A stretch of DNA of 20,653 nt from Acidimicrobiaceae bacterium (GCA_025463965.1 JAODBN010000160.1:1-20653); one strand, 5' to 3'. Numbered from the stretch's first letter, positions 6,874 through 14,649 are shown. Notes: generated from the letters alone by a model not told the origin. Made by a program: numbers and translations.

Positions 6874-7860
6874 GTGAGCGTCGCCAACGAGGTGGAGCTG
6901 CGCCTCCCCGCCCGCGCCTTCGGGCGCGGGCGGGGAGGCGGGGCCACCTCCTGTGCCCCCCGCCACCGGGCCCGGCTCGGGAGCGACTCTCGAATGGCGT
7001 GGTTGCTCGTGGCCCCGACGCTGGCGGTCCTTGTGGCCATGACCATCGCCGCGGGCGTCTACGTGTTCTGGGTCAGCTTTTATCGGATCGGCAGCTTCGG
7101 CACCGGGAATCAGGCGGTCGGGTGGCTCAACTACCGCGACGCCTTCTCGACCTACGACTTTCTTCCCGACCTCCTGCGCACGGTGGGCTACGTCGCGGTG
7201 TCGGTGGGGATCGAGCTCGTGGCCGGCATCGCCCTCGGCGTGTCGCTGGCCCGGCGCGTGCGGGGGAACCGGCTCGCCGCAGCCCTGCTCATCGTGCCCT
7301 TCGCCACGACTCCGGCGGTGTCCGCCCTGGTTTTCCGCTCGCTGCTCGACCCCAACTACGGCTGGATTGACTACTACCTGCGCTCTTTCGGGCTCCACCA
7401 GCCCATCCAATGGCTCTCGCACCCCACTACCGCCTGGATCTCTCTGATCGGCCTCGACGTGTGGGAGTGGACGCCCTTCGTAGCCCTCGTCGTCCTCTCC
7501 GGCCTGCAGAGCCTGCGCACCGACGTCGTCGAGGCGGCCCGAGTCGACGGGGCCAGTGCCCTGCAGCGCTTCCGCTACATCACCCTGCCGATGCTCACGC
7601 CGTTCCTGGCGATCGCCGCGGTGCTGCGGGTGATCCAATCCTTCAAGACCTTCGACATCTTCCTGATCCTCACCAACGGTGGCCCCGGTACCGGGACCGA
7701 GACGGTGAACCTGCAGATCTACCGACTGGTGATGCAGGACTTCAGCATCGGCCAGGGCGCGGCGATCGCCGTCATGCTCCTCGTTGTGCTGCTGCTGCTC
7801 ACTCCCCTGCTGCTGAAGACGATCGGTCACTACGCAGAGCACGAGCGAGGGGTCTCGTGA
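6874..7860 (+). CDS. ABC sugar transporter permease, MalF/UgpA type
   Basis: Inner-membrane permease with about six hydrophobic helices, beginning AWLLVAPTLAVLV (about 42-54). The EAA loop that docks the ATPase is at about 220-239 (EAARVDGASALQRFRYITLP), and NGGPGTGTE follows, typical of MalF-type sugar permeases. The start is uncertain. GTG 6874 gives 328 residues but has no visible ribosome site, and its first 40 codons contain a very strong hairpin. ATG 6994 gives 288 residues, a normal length, with GGGAG ten bases upstream. I keep 6874 because the RHRARLGSDSRMAWLLVAP stretch looks like the basic cytoplasmic tail common in actinobacterial homologues. The stop overlaps the next start (GTGA). 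It works with the adjacent binding protein and second permease; no ATPase gene is in view. Confidence 0.9.
   Translation: MSVANEVELRLPARAFGRGRGGGATSCAPRHRARLGSDSRMAWLLVAPTLAVLVAMTIAAGVYVFWVSFYRIGSFGTGNQAVGWLNYRDAFSTYDFLPDLLRTVGYVAVSVGIELVAGIALGVSLARRVRGNRLAAALLIVPFATTPAVSALVFRSLLDPNYGWIDYYLRSFGLHQPIQWLSHPTTAWISLIGLDVWEWTPFVALVVLSGLQSLRTDVVEAARVDGASALQRFRYITLPMLTPFLAIAAVLRVIQSFKTFDIFLILTNGGPGTGTETVNLQIYRLVMQDFSIGQGAAIAVMLLVVLLLLTPLLLKTIGHYAEHERGVS
6901..6940 (+). repeat. Perfect 18-bp hairpin with TTCG tetraloop
   Basis: Arms 6901-6918 and 6923-6940 are exact reverse complements, closing the loop TTCG (6919-6922) with a C-G pair, the exceptionally stable cUUCGg type. It starts 61 bases after the binding-protein stop. 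Known hairpins between binding-protein and permease genes stabilise the upstream mRNA or end part of the transcripts, so binding protein exceeds permease. No T-run follows. If the permease starts at GTG 6874 the hairpin is inside its coding sequence. Confidence 0.8.
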
Positions 7861-8711
7861 GCGTCGCTCTTCGCAGCGGGCGGCCCAGCCCGCTCGGCGC
7901 GTGGCTGGGCCAGCTCGGCATGTGGGCGTGGATCGCGCTCTCGGCGATCCCGTTCGTCTTCGTGCTCGTCACCTCGATCAAGCCGGAGAACGCCGCCATC
8001 TCCATCCCACCGAGCTGGTCGTTCTCGCCGACCTTCTCCAACTTCACCGCGGTGTGGAACGGGACCGGGGAGAACCCCCCCTTCAGCCAGCTGCTCCTGC
8101 ACAGCGTGATCATCACGGTGGCGATCACCGCGGCCACCACCCTGATTGGCACGATGGCCGCCTACGGTCTCACGCTGCGCAAGTTCCGTCCTGGACGATT
8201 CCTCAGCTCCTGGATCCTGTCGACCTACATGTTCCCGTCGATCGTCACGATCGTGCCGGTCTTCTTCCTCGAGAACCGCATCCATGCCCTCGGGACTTAC
8301 CCCGGCGTGATCCTCCCGGAGATCTCCTTCAACCTGCCGATCGTGGTGTGGCTCGTTCGCCGCGGCATCCAGGAGATCCCCCTCGAGGTCGAGGAGGCCG
8401 CCCTCGTCGACGGGGCCGGACGATGGCGCGTGCTGTGGAAGGTGGTGCTTCCCCTCGCCGTCCCGGTGGTGGCCACCGGGGCCATCCTGACGGCGATCCT
8501 CACCTGGAACGAGTTCATCTTCGCCGTCAGCCTGACCAACGGCTCGACCGAGACGGCGCCCGTGGCCGTGCTCGGCTTCACCGGCATGTACGGCACGCAG
8601 TGGTCCCAGCTCAGCGCGGCCTCGGTGCTCATCTCGGCGCCGATGGTCATCCTGGCGCTCATCGTGCGCCGGCGCATCGTCTCCGGGCTGACCCTCGGGG
8701 CGGTCAAGTGA
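7857..8711 (+). CDS. ABC sugar transporter permease, MalG/UgpE type
   Basis: The second permease of the heterodimeric sugar channel, 284 residues with about six membrane helices. The first is near 21-40 (GMWAWIALSAIPFVFVLVTS), followed by the family motif SIKPENA at 40-46. The EAA loop is at about 180-199 (EAALVDGAGRWRVLWKVVLP), and TWNEFIFAVSLTNG follows, as in MalG relatives. The GTG start at 7857 overlaps the stop of the previous permease (GTGA), with a GAGGGG ribosome site a few bases upstream, which implies translational coupling. The first about 18 residues are a basic, proline-containing cytoplasmic tail. The gene ends 76 bases before the alcohol dehydrogenase. Confidence 0.92.
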   Translation: MSVALRSGRPSPLGAWLGQLGMWAWIALSAIPFVFVLVTSIKPENAAISIPPSWSFSPTFSNFTAVWNGTGENPPFSQLLLHSVIITVAITAATTLIGTMAAYGLTLRKFRPGRFLSSWILSTYMFPSIVTIVPVFFLENRIHALGTYPGVILPEISFNLPIVVWLVRRGIQEIPLEVEEAALVDGAGRWRVLWKVVLPLAVPVVATGAILTAILTWNEFIFAVSLTNGSTETAPVAVLGFTGMYGTQWSQLSAASVLISAPMVILALIVRRRIVSGLTLGAVK

Positions 8712-8730
8712 GCCAGTCGGTGCAACAGGG

Positions 8731-8742
8731 TCGAAACGTTCG
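8731..8742. promoter_or_regulatory. Operator-like TCGAAACGTTCG upstream of the dehydrogenase
   Basis: The near-palindrome TCGAAACGTTCG lies in the 76-base gap before the alcohol dehydrogenase. It is one base short of the TCGAAACGTTTCGA type with a central CG used by LacI-family regulators. No LacI gene is in the window. No convincing -10 box was found with it, so this is a weak candidate. Confidence 0.25.
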
Positions 8743-8787
8743 CCTTTGGGCGGCGAGAGGACGGCACGACGAAATGAGGGTGAGCGC

Positions 8788-9807
8788 ATGAAGGCGGTGC
8801 TTCTTCCGGGCGACGGCCGGGTCGAGTTGGCAGAGCGTCCCGAGCCCTCCGCGGGCCCGGGCGAGGTCGTCGTGCGCATGCGGGCGTCCGCAATCTGCCG
8901 CAGCGACATGTCGCTCTATCGAGGCACGCCCATCGTCGGCGGTGAGACTGCCGGGGGCAAGGTCGTCCCGGGCCACGAGGCAGCCGGTGACGTGGTCGCC
9001 ATCGGCGAGCAGGTCGAGGGCGTGGCCGTCGGGGACCGCGTGGCGGGGTACCTGGCCGTGGGGTGCGGTCACTGCCGCCACTGCACCTCCGGGGCGTGGA
9101 TGCTGTGCGCCCAGTGGCGGTGCATGGGGTTCGACTTCGACGGCGGGGACGCGGAACTCTTCGTGCTCCCGGCCGGGAACTGCCTCGTGCTTCCCCCCGA
9201 GATCTCGTATCTCGGGGGGGCCGTGCTTACCGACATGGTGGGGACCCAGTTCCACCTCCAGCGGGAGGTCGGCGTCGGCGGGGCGAGCACGGCCGTGATC
9301 TTCGGTCTCGGGCCGATGGGCAACGCCGGGGTCATGGTGGGCAGCGCCCTCGGGGCCTACGTGGTCGCCGTCGACCCGCTGGCGGCCCGCCGGGAGCGGG
9401 CCCTGCGGCTCGGTGCCGCCGCCGCCCTCTCCCCCGAGGAGTTCGCCGAGCGGCGGGCCAAGAACTGGCTCGGCGAGGGCGCCGACTTGGCGGTGGACTG
9501 CTCGGGCTCCGCGGAAGGCCAGATCGGTGCCCTCGACGCCGTCCGTCCAGAGGCCGACGTCTACTTCGTGGGCGAGCGGACCGAGACCACGCTCGACCCG
9601 AGCAACCAGATCATCCGCAAGCTCACTCGGGTACGGGGCGGCTGGTACTTCCCCCGGTGGCGATACGACGAGCTGGCGGCGTTCGCCGTGGCTCGCCGCC
9701 TCCCGCTCGAGGATCTGGTCTCGGGCACCGTCGGTCTAGAAGAGGCCGCCGAGGCCTTCCGCGCCTTCGACGCCCGCGAGACCGAGAAGGTTGTGTTCGT
9801 CAGCTGA
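8788..9807 (+). CDS. Zinc-dependent alcohol/polyol dehydrogenase (MDR family)
   Basis: Medium-chain zinc dehydrogenase, 339 residues, normal for the family. Catalytic-zinc residues are visible as C37 (AICRSD) and H63-E64 (PGHE), with D149 a possible further ligand. The structural zinc has four cysteines, C93, C96, C99 and C107 (C-x2-C-x2-C-x7-C). The Rossmann loop is GLGPMG (173-178) with an aspartate at the end of the next strand (VVAVDP), which favours NAD over NADP. ATG 8788 is chosen over an upstream in-frame GTG at 8746 because GAGGGTGAG immediately precedes it and MKAVLLPG is the usual opening. Family members oxidise sugar alcohols, sugars or simple alcohols. Position suggests a second oxidation step beside the Gfo/Idh/MocA enzyme, but the substrate is not shown by the sequence. 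Confidence 0.9.
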   Translation: MKAVLLPGDGRVELAERPEPSAGPGEVVVRMRASAICRSDMSLYRGTPIVGGETAGGKVVPGHEAAGDVVAIGEQVEGVAVGDRVAGYLAVGCGHCRHCTSGAWMLCAQWRCMGFDFDGGDAELFVLPAGNCLVLPPEISYLGGAVLTDMVGTQFHLQREVGVGGASTAVIFGLGPMGNAGVMVGSALGAYVVAVDPLAARRERALRLGAAAALSPEEFAERRAKNWLGEGADLAVDCSGSAEGQIGALDAVRPEADVYFVGERTETTLDPSNQIIRKLTRVRGGWYFPRWRYDELAAFAVARRLPLEDLVSGTVGLEEAAEAFRAFDARETEKVVFVS

Positions 9808-9824
9808 GGGGCCAGAAGGTCCGG

Positions 9825-9842
9825 CGCCCGTCCCCGCGGGCG
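9825..9842 (+). repeat. Small hairpin before the first isomerase-like gene
   Basis: CGCCCG (9825-9830) and CGGGCG (9837-9842) pair around a six-base loop and end directly at the ribosome site (GGAGAGGA, 9843-9850). It could limit translation or mildly attenuate transcription. It is short, and in GC-rich DNA may be chance. Confidence 0.3.
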
Positions 9843-9850
9843 GGAGAGGA

Positions 9851-10726
9851 ATGAGCAAGATGCAATTCGGGATCGAGAGCCTGCCATTCCACGACTTCTC
9901 GCTGGGCACAACCGCCCAGGCGGTGGCCGACCTGGGGTTCAGGTGGATCAACCTCTGGGATTCCGCGCCCCCGCTCGCCCATCACGTCGATGTGGGCAAG
10001 GACTCCCCCGCCGAGGTGCTCGCCACCTTGGACCGGCTGGGACTGCGCGCCTCGGGCGTGACGATGTACGGCAAGTCCCAAGAAGAGATCGCCCAGGGGG
10101 TGCGCTTCGCCGCGGCGGTGGGCGCCGGCCGGGTGATCTTCGACTGCGAGGCGACCTTCGCCGACTTCGTGGACCACTTCCTGCCGCCCCTGCTCGAAGA
10201 GGCGGGGCGGAACGGGGTGGACATCTGCGTCGAGAACCACCTCACCGTGCCCTTCAGCGCGGACTTCGAGGCCGGCGGCCACGAGGCCGAGCGCTGGGAG
10301 GAGGGCGTGGACTCCTTCGCCCAGATCAAGCGGCTCGTGACCGAACTCGACCATCCGAACCTGAAGGTCTGCATGGCCCCTTCGCACCTGTGGGTGATGG
10401 AGGAGTCGATCATCGAGGTGGCCACCTGGCTCCTCGAGCGCAAGAAGCTCGGCTACTGCTACGTGTGGGACATCAGCTCGAGCTACCGGCGCGGCGAGGA
10501 CGGCCTCAACTTCGGGCCGGGCGAGGAGCAGCTGCCCCGGGTGGGGGGCACATTGGACCACGGCTTGATTCTGCGTGCCCTGTCCCGTCTCGGCTACGAC
10601 GGCATCGCCGCCCTCAAGTGCCACGGGACCGCTGGGTGGCCCTTCGACAAGGTCACCTCGCTGCTCGCGCAGTCTCGGGACTATCTCGTGCGCACGGCCG
10701 GCGCCGACGCCTTCGCGAAGGACTGA
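9851..10726 (+). CDS. Sugar phosphate isomerase/epimerase-like TIM barrel with altered metal site
   Basis: Xylose-isomerase-like TIM barrel (COG1082 type), 291 residues. Relatives (IolE, tagatose 3-epimerase) use four metal ligands, Glu-Asp-His-Glu. Here the first Glu is kept (VENH, E128). The Asp of the DPSH motif is Ala (MAPSH, A176; H179 kept). The HxxD strand is YVWD (Tyr at 204), and the last Glu is Lys (GYDGIAALK, K256). So three of four ligands are changed, while the neighbouring paralogue keeps all four. It may use other chemistry, be a partner subunit, or bind without catalysis. The ribosome site GGAGAGGA ends directly at ATG 9851, so ATG 9860, nine bases after it, may be the true start. 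The next gene begins three bases after the stop. Confidence 0.8.
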   Translation: MSKMQFGIESLPFHDFSLGTTAQAVADLGFRWINLWDSAPPLAHHVDVGKDSPAEVLATLDRLGLRASGVTMYGKSQEEIAQGVRFAAAVGAGRVIFDCEATFADFVDHFLPPLLEEAGRNGVDICVENHLTVPFSADFEAGGHEAERWEEGVDSFAQIKRLVTELDHPNLKVCMAPSHLWVMEESIIEVATWLLERKKLGYCYVWDISSSYRRGEDGLNFGPGEEQLPRVGGTLDHGLILRALSRLGYDGIAALKCHGTAGWPFDKVTSLLAQSRDYLVRTAGADAFAKD

Positions 10727-10729
10727 GCC

Positions 10730-11734
10730 ATGGCCCGCCCCATGACCCTGTTCACCGGCCAGTGGGCCGACCTCCCGCTCGACGCGGTGGCGGAGAAAGC
10801 GGCCTCTTGGGGCTACGACGGGCTAGAGCTCGCCTGCTGGGGCGACCACTTCGACGTGGGGCGGGCGCTCGAGGAGGACGACTACTGCGACAACAAGCGC
10901 GAGCAGCTCGCCGTCCACGGCCTGTCCTGCTGGGCGATCTCCAACCACCTCGTCGGCCAAGCCGTGTGCGACCACCCCATCGACGAGCGTCACCGGCGGA
11001 TCCTGCCGGCGCGGGTGTGGGGCGACGGAGATCCCGAGGGCGTGCGCCAGCGGGCTGCCCGCGAGATGGAGAGCACCGCCCGGGCGGCGGCGCGCTTTGG
11101 AGTGTCGACCGTCGTGGGCTTTACCGGCTCCTCCATCTGGATCACTCTCGCGGGCTTTCCCCCCGTGCCTCCGGAGATGATCGAGGCCGGCTACGAGGAC
11201 TTCGCCGAGCGGTGGAACCCGATCATCGACGTCTTCGACGAAGAGGGGGTGCGCTTTGCCCACGAGGTCCACCCGAGCGAGATCGCCTACGACTACTGGT
11301 CGACCGTGCGCACCCTCGAGGCCATCGGGCATCGGAGCGGCTTCGGACTGAACTTCGACCCCAGCCACTTCGTGTGGCAGGACCTCGACCCGATTGCCTT
11401 CCTCCGCGACTTCTCCGACCGTATCTACCACGTCGACTGCAAGGAGTCGGTGACCCACCTCGACGGGCGGAACGGCCGCCTCTCCTCGCACCTCCCCTTC
11501 GGGGACCTACGCCGGGGCTGGGACTTCGTCTCGGTGGGTCATGGGGCCGTGCCGTGGGAGCACATCTTCCGCATGCTGAACGCCATCGGCTACGACGGGC
11601 CGATCTCCGTCGAGTGGGAGGATTCGGGGATGGACCGAATGGTCGGGGCGCCGGAGTCTTTGGCCTTCCTACGCAAGCTGACGTTCTCGCCGCCAGCCAG
11701 CAACTTCGACGCGGCCTTCTCCTCCCAGGAGTAG
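10730..11734 (+). CDS. Sugar phosphate isomerase/epimerase-like TIM barrel with intact metal site
   Basis: A 334-residue xylose-isomerase-like TIM barrel. The metal set Glu-Asp-His-Glu of this superfamily is visible as E179 (FAHEVHP), D210 (NFDPSH, with H213), H234 (YHVDCKES) and E295 (PISVEWED), so it should be an active metal-dependent isomerase, epimerase or dehydratase. AAGGA (10718-10722) lies seven bases before the ATG, and only three bases separate it from the previous stop. It is longer than IolE because of an insertion around 75-105 (HPIDERHRRILPARVWGDG). As last gene of the carbohydrate operon it probably acts on the keto-sugar made by the dehydrogenases; the substrate is unknown. 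Confidence 0.88.
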   Translation: MARPMTLFTGQWADLPLDAVAEKAASWGYDGLELACWGDHFDVGRALEEDDYCDNKREQLAVHGLSCWAISNHLVGQAVCDHPIDERHRRILPARVWGDGDPEGVRQRAAREMESTARAAARFGVSTVVGFTGSSIWITLAGFPPVPPEMIEAGYEDFAERWNPIIDVFDEEGVRFAHEVHPSEIAYDYWSTVRTLEAIGHRSGFGLNFDPSHFVWQDLDPIAFLRDFSDRIYHVDCKESVTHLDGRNGRLSSHLPFGDLRRGWDFVSVGHGAVPWEHIFRMLNAIGYDGPISVEWEDSGMDRMVGAPESLAFLRKLTFSPPASNFDAAFSSQE

Positions 11735-11741
11735 CCGGTCG

Positions 11742-11792
11742 GAGCCGGGTCGCTGTCACCTCAGCCCGGCTCTCTCCACTTCCCCCGTGGAG
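11742..11792. terminator. Two tandem hairpins between convergent genes
   Basis: GAGCCGGG (11742-11749) pairs exactly with CCCGGCTC (11765-11772). Directly after it CTCCAC (11774-11779) pairs with GTGGAG (11787-11792) around a seven-base loop. They lie between the end of the + strand sugar operon and the end of the - strand methyltransferase gene, the expected place for a bidirectional terminator. No T-run follows, which is usual for actinobacterial terminators. Confidence 0.6.
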
Positions 11793-11828
11793 TGTGAAGG
11801 GATCGCGCCGCCTCGGACAGCATCGGGA

Positions 11829-12692
11829 TCAGCGGCCGTCGGACCATCCGGCGAGCTCGTAGAAGGCAATCGCGGCGGCGGTCGCCACATTGAGCGAGTC
11901 AACCCCCGAGGCCATGCGGATGGACACCACCTCGTCCGCAGCAACGAGGGCGCCGTCGGAGAGCCCGGCCCCTTCAGCCCCTACCAGGACTGCCACGCCC
12001 GTTGCGCCTGCGAGGCGCTCGGACAGCGTCTCGATCGTCCGCTCCGGCCGTGACTCGCCGCTCGGCGACAGTGCGACGACCATGACACCAGCGGCGCGCA
12101 GCTCAGCGAGCTCCGCTGGCCACGGTGCCAGCCGGGCGTAGGGAACGGACAGCACGTGGCCGACCGACACGCGCACCGAGCGGCGGTACAGCGGGTCGGC
12201 GCAGGTCGGGTCGAGCAGCACCCCGGCCACCCCGAAACCGGCGGCATTGCGGAAGAGCGCCCCGAGGTTCTCGTGGTCGTTCACCCCTTCGATCACCGCG
12301 AACAGCGGCGGCCTTCCCTTCGGGCCCGTCTCCAGGACCGCCGCGATCAGTCGCCCGGAATCGGCCAGCGGTGGTCGGCGCGCCACGGCGACCACGCCGC
12401 GATGCAGGGGAAAGCCGACGGTGGCGGCAACCACCTCCCTCGGCCCCACGTACACCGGTGCGCCTCTGGCCCGAACCGCGTCGACGAGGTCGGGTACGGC
12501 AGCCGCTTGGTGGTCGTCAACGAGGAGCGAAAGCACCTGATACGACGAGCACAGCAGCTGGCGTACCGCTATCCGGCCCTCCACGACGAAGATGGCGTCC
12601 TCGGCCTCACGACGCTGGCGAATGCTCGCATCGTTGAGATCGCGGTACTCGACGAGACGGACGTCCTGCGGATCGTCGACGGGCACGAGCAT
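11829..12692 (-). CDS. SpoU/TrmH-family RNA 2'-O-methyltransferase
   Basis: SPOUT-class enzyme that methylates a ribose 2'-OH in rRNA or tRNA using S-adenosylmethionine in a trefoil-knot fold. All three motifs are present: motif 1 NLGALFRNA (142-150, N142 and catalytic-type R148), motif 2 LVGAEGAGLS (236-245), and motif 3 IRMASGVDSLNVATAAAI (258-275). Residues 20-110 are an RNA-binding-type N-domain (REAEDAIFVVEGRIAV). The length is 287 residues from the ATG at 12692, chosen for the GAGGGTGA ribosome site just upstream and because translation further upstream gives only arginine-rich low-quality sequence. The target nucleotide cannot be told from sequence. It lies 124 bases downstream of the PEP carboxykinase gene on the same strand. 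Confidence 0.92.
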   Translation of the reverse strand: MLVPVDDPQDVRLVEYRDLNDASIRQRREAEDAIFVVEGRIAVRQLLCSSYQVLSLLVDDHQAAAVPDLVDAVRARGAPVYVGPREVVAATVGFPLHRGVVAVARRPPLADSGRLIAAVLETGPKGRPPLFAVIEGVNDHENLGALFRNAAGFGVAGVLLDPTCADPLYRRSVRVSVGHVLSVPYARLAPWPAELAELRAAGVMVVALSPSGESRPERTIETLSERLAGATGVAVLVGAEGAGLSDGALVAADEVVSIRMASGVDSLNVATAAAIAFYELAGWSDGR

Positions 12693-12732
12693 CCCGCTTT
12701 CACCCTCGAGCACTGGGTGCCTCCCTCTCCGG

Positions 12733-12775
12733 CGAGGACCGGCCCTCGACCCTCTCCACAGCGGCGTAGAGCCGC
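12733..12775 (-). terminator. Possible terminator after the PEP carboxykinase gene
   Basis: Two small perfect inverted repeats lie in the 124-base gap: GCGGC-GTAGA-GCCGC (12761-12775) and CGAGG-ACCGGC-CCTCG (12733-12748). They could end or weaken transcription from the carboxykinase gene into the methyltransferase gene. Stems are only five pairs and no T-run follows. Confidence 0.3.
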
Positions 12776-12816
12776 CGTCGGCAGAGAGTAAGGGACGGCG
12801 CGCGTCGTGGCCGCTC

Positions 12817-14613
12817 CTAGCGCTGTTGCAGGCGCTCCTCGAGCGCGTCGAGCTGGCGCGACAACTCAACGGGGAGGTGGTCCTCGAATTGCTCGTGGTA
12901 GCTCGCGATCAGCCGAACCTCGCTCTTCCACTCCAGCGGGTCGACGTCAAGAAGCGTTGCCATGTCGCCTTCGGCCATTTCCAGGCCATCGAGGTCGATC
13001 GCGTCCAAGGTCGGGATCCATCCGATGGGGCTTTGCACCGCGTCACCGCGTCCGGCACTGCGCTCGAAGATCCATTGCAGCACGCGGGAGTTCTCGCCGA
13101 ATCCCGGCCAGAGGAATCGTCCATCCGCTCCCTTGCGGAACCAGTTCACGTAGAAGATCTTCGGGAGCTTGTCCGGTGGGACCCGCCGGGAGAACGACAG
13201 CCAATGATTCCAGTAATCCGCCATGTTGTACCCACAGAAGGGCAGCATGGCGAACGGGTCCCTGCGCAGGTTGCCCACCGCTCCTGAGGCAGCGGCGGTC
13301 GTCTCCGAGGCCATGATCGAGCCGAGGAACACTCCGTGGCTCCAGTCGAACGCCTCGTGAACGAGGGGGACGACCGAGCCGCGTCGGCCGCCGAACAAGA
13401 TGGCCGAGATGGGGACGCCGGCCGGGTCCTCCCACTCGGCGGCGATGGCGGGGTCTTGGGCCGCCGAAACAGTGAACCGGGCGTTCGGGTGGGCGCCCGG
13501 CTTGCCTGTCTCGGGGGTCCAGTCTTCGCCGCGCCAGTCCGTCAGATGAGCGGGAGCCTCGTCGGTGAGACCCTCCCACCAGACGTCCCCGTCGTCGGTC
13601 AGCGCGGTGTTCGTGAAGATCGTGTTGGATCCGAGCGTGAGAACGGCGTTCGGGTTCGTCCTCTTGTTCGTCCCGGGGGCGACTCCGAAAAAGCCGGCCT
13701 CGGGGTTGATTGCCCGCAACGTGCCGTCCTCGGCGACGGTCATCCAGCAGATGTCGTCCCCGACGGTCTCGACCTTCCACCCGGGAATCGTGGGGATCAT
13801 CATCGCGAGATTCGTCTTGCCGCAGGCGGAGGGGAAGGCCCCTGCGACGTAGCGGATCTCTCCGGTCGGCGAGGTGACCTTGACGATCAGCATGTGCTCG
13901 GCGAGCCACCCCTCGTCCCGAGCGATGACCGAGGCGATACGCAGGGAGAGGCACTTCTTCCCGAGCAGGGCGTTGCCCCCGTAGCCCGAGCCGAAGGACC
14001 AGATTTCGCGCGTCTCGGGGAAGTGCACCACGTAGGTGTTCTCGGGGTTGCAGGGCCACGGGACGTCCTCGTCTCCCGACTCGAGGGGCGACCCCACCGA
14101 GTGCAGGCACGGAACGAACTCTCCGTCGTCGCCAAGGACCTCGAGGGCTGCCTCTCCCATGCGGGTCATGATCCTCATGCTCACCACGACGTACGGCGAG
14201 TCGGTCAGCTGCACACCGATGCGAGCGATCGGTGACCCGAGAGGGCCCATCGAGAAGGGCACCACGTACATCGTGCGTCCGCGCATCGACCCCGCGTACA
14301 GGGACTCCATGACGGCGCGCATCTCGTCGGGGTCCCGCCAATTGTTGGTCGGACCGGCGTCCGACTCGGACCTCGAGCAGATGAAGGTGCGGTCCTCCAC
14401 GCGGGCGACGTCGCGCGGGTCGGAATGGGCCCAGTAGCTCGCAGGGCGCTTCGCCTCGGAGAGGGCGAGAAACGTCTGGCGCTCGACGAGCAGACCGCAC
14501 AGCTCCTCGTACTCGCGCGCGGACCCGTCGCACCACACGACGGCGTCCGGCTTGGCGAGGTCCGCGAAGTCCTGCACCCATCCGAGGAGCCCTTTGTGCG
14601 CCGTCGCCGTCAT
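12817..14613 (-). CDS. pckG: Phosphoenolpyruvate carboxykinase (GTP)
   Basis: Cytosolic enzyme that converts oxaloacetate plus GTP to phosphoenolpyruvate, CO2 and GDP, the entry step of gluconeogenesis. The 598-residue length is typical of the GTP type. Visible motifs, in order: FGSGYGGNALLGKKC (207-221), AEHMLI (H240, manganese ligand), the P-loop with reactive cysteine AFPSACGKTNLAMM (259-272, C264), GDDICWM (285-291, metal Asp), NPEAGFFGVAPGTN, and FGGRR, FDWSHGVFLGS and PFCGYNMADYW later on. The start at 14613 has the ribosome site AGGGAGGG a few bases upstream; upstream in-frame extensions have no homology. Gluconeogenic capacity fits a cell that also feeds on acids through the AceTr-like protein, though no link is shown. 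A palindromic box lies over the likely -10 region. Confidence 0.97.
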   Translation of the reverse strand: MTATAHKGLLGWVQDFADLAKPDAVVWCDGSAREYEELCGLLVERQTFLALSEAKRPASYWAHSDPRDVARVEDRTFICSRSESDAGPTNNWRDPDEMRAVMESLYAGSMRGRTMYVVPFSMGPLGSPIARIGVQLTDSPYVVVSMRIMTRMGEAALEVLGDDGEFVPCLHSVGSPLESGDEDVPWPCNPENTYVVHFPETREIWSFGSGYGGNALLGKKCLSLRIASVIARDEGWLAEHMLIVKVTSPTGEIRYVAGAFPSACGKTNLAMMIPTIPGWKVETVGDDICWMTVAEDGTLRAINPEAGFFGVAPGTNKRTNPNAVLTLGSNTIFTNTALTDDGDVWWEGLTDEAPAHLTDWRGEDWTPETGKPGAHPNARFTVSAAQDPAIAAEWEDPAGVPISAILFGGRRGSVVPLVHEAFDWSHGVFLGSIMASETTAAASGAVGNLRRDPFAMLPFCGYNMADYWNHWLSFSRRVPPDKLPKIFYVNWFRKGADGRFLWPGFGENSRVLQWIFERSAGRGDAVQSPIGWIPTLDAIDLDGLEMAEGDMATLLDVDPLEWKSEVRLIASYHEQFEDHLPVELSRQLDALEERLQQR

Positions 14614-14634
14614 TCCCACCCTCCCTCTCGTCTC

Positions 14635-14649
14635 GGTATACTGAATACC
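14635..14649 (-). promoter_or_regulatory. Inverted repeat GGTAT-N5-ATACC over the pckG promoter
   Basis: On the - strand this reads GGTATTCAGTATACC. TATACC is a plausible -10 box placing the transcript start about 15 bases before the pckG ATG. The inverted repeat covers it, as expected for a repressor site. GntR-family operators often contain a GTATAC core, but no regulator gene is adjacent. No good -35 box was found. Confidence 0.35.

Noticed and set aside
5295..7046. 583-codon open frame on the - strand opposite the binding-protein gene
   Set aside because: Antisense shadow of GC-rich coding DNA; the translation is rich in Arg, Gly, His and Val with no domain, while the + strand encodes a clear binding protein.
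9943..11862. 639-codon + strand frame across both TIM-barrel genes
   Set aside because: Arginine/proline-rich out-of-frame shadow; the true proteins in the other frames have clear motifs and ribosome sites.
12156..12791. 211-codon + strand frame opposite the methyltransferase gene
   Set aside because: Lies antisense to a gene with all three SpoU motifs; its own translation shows no family features.
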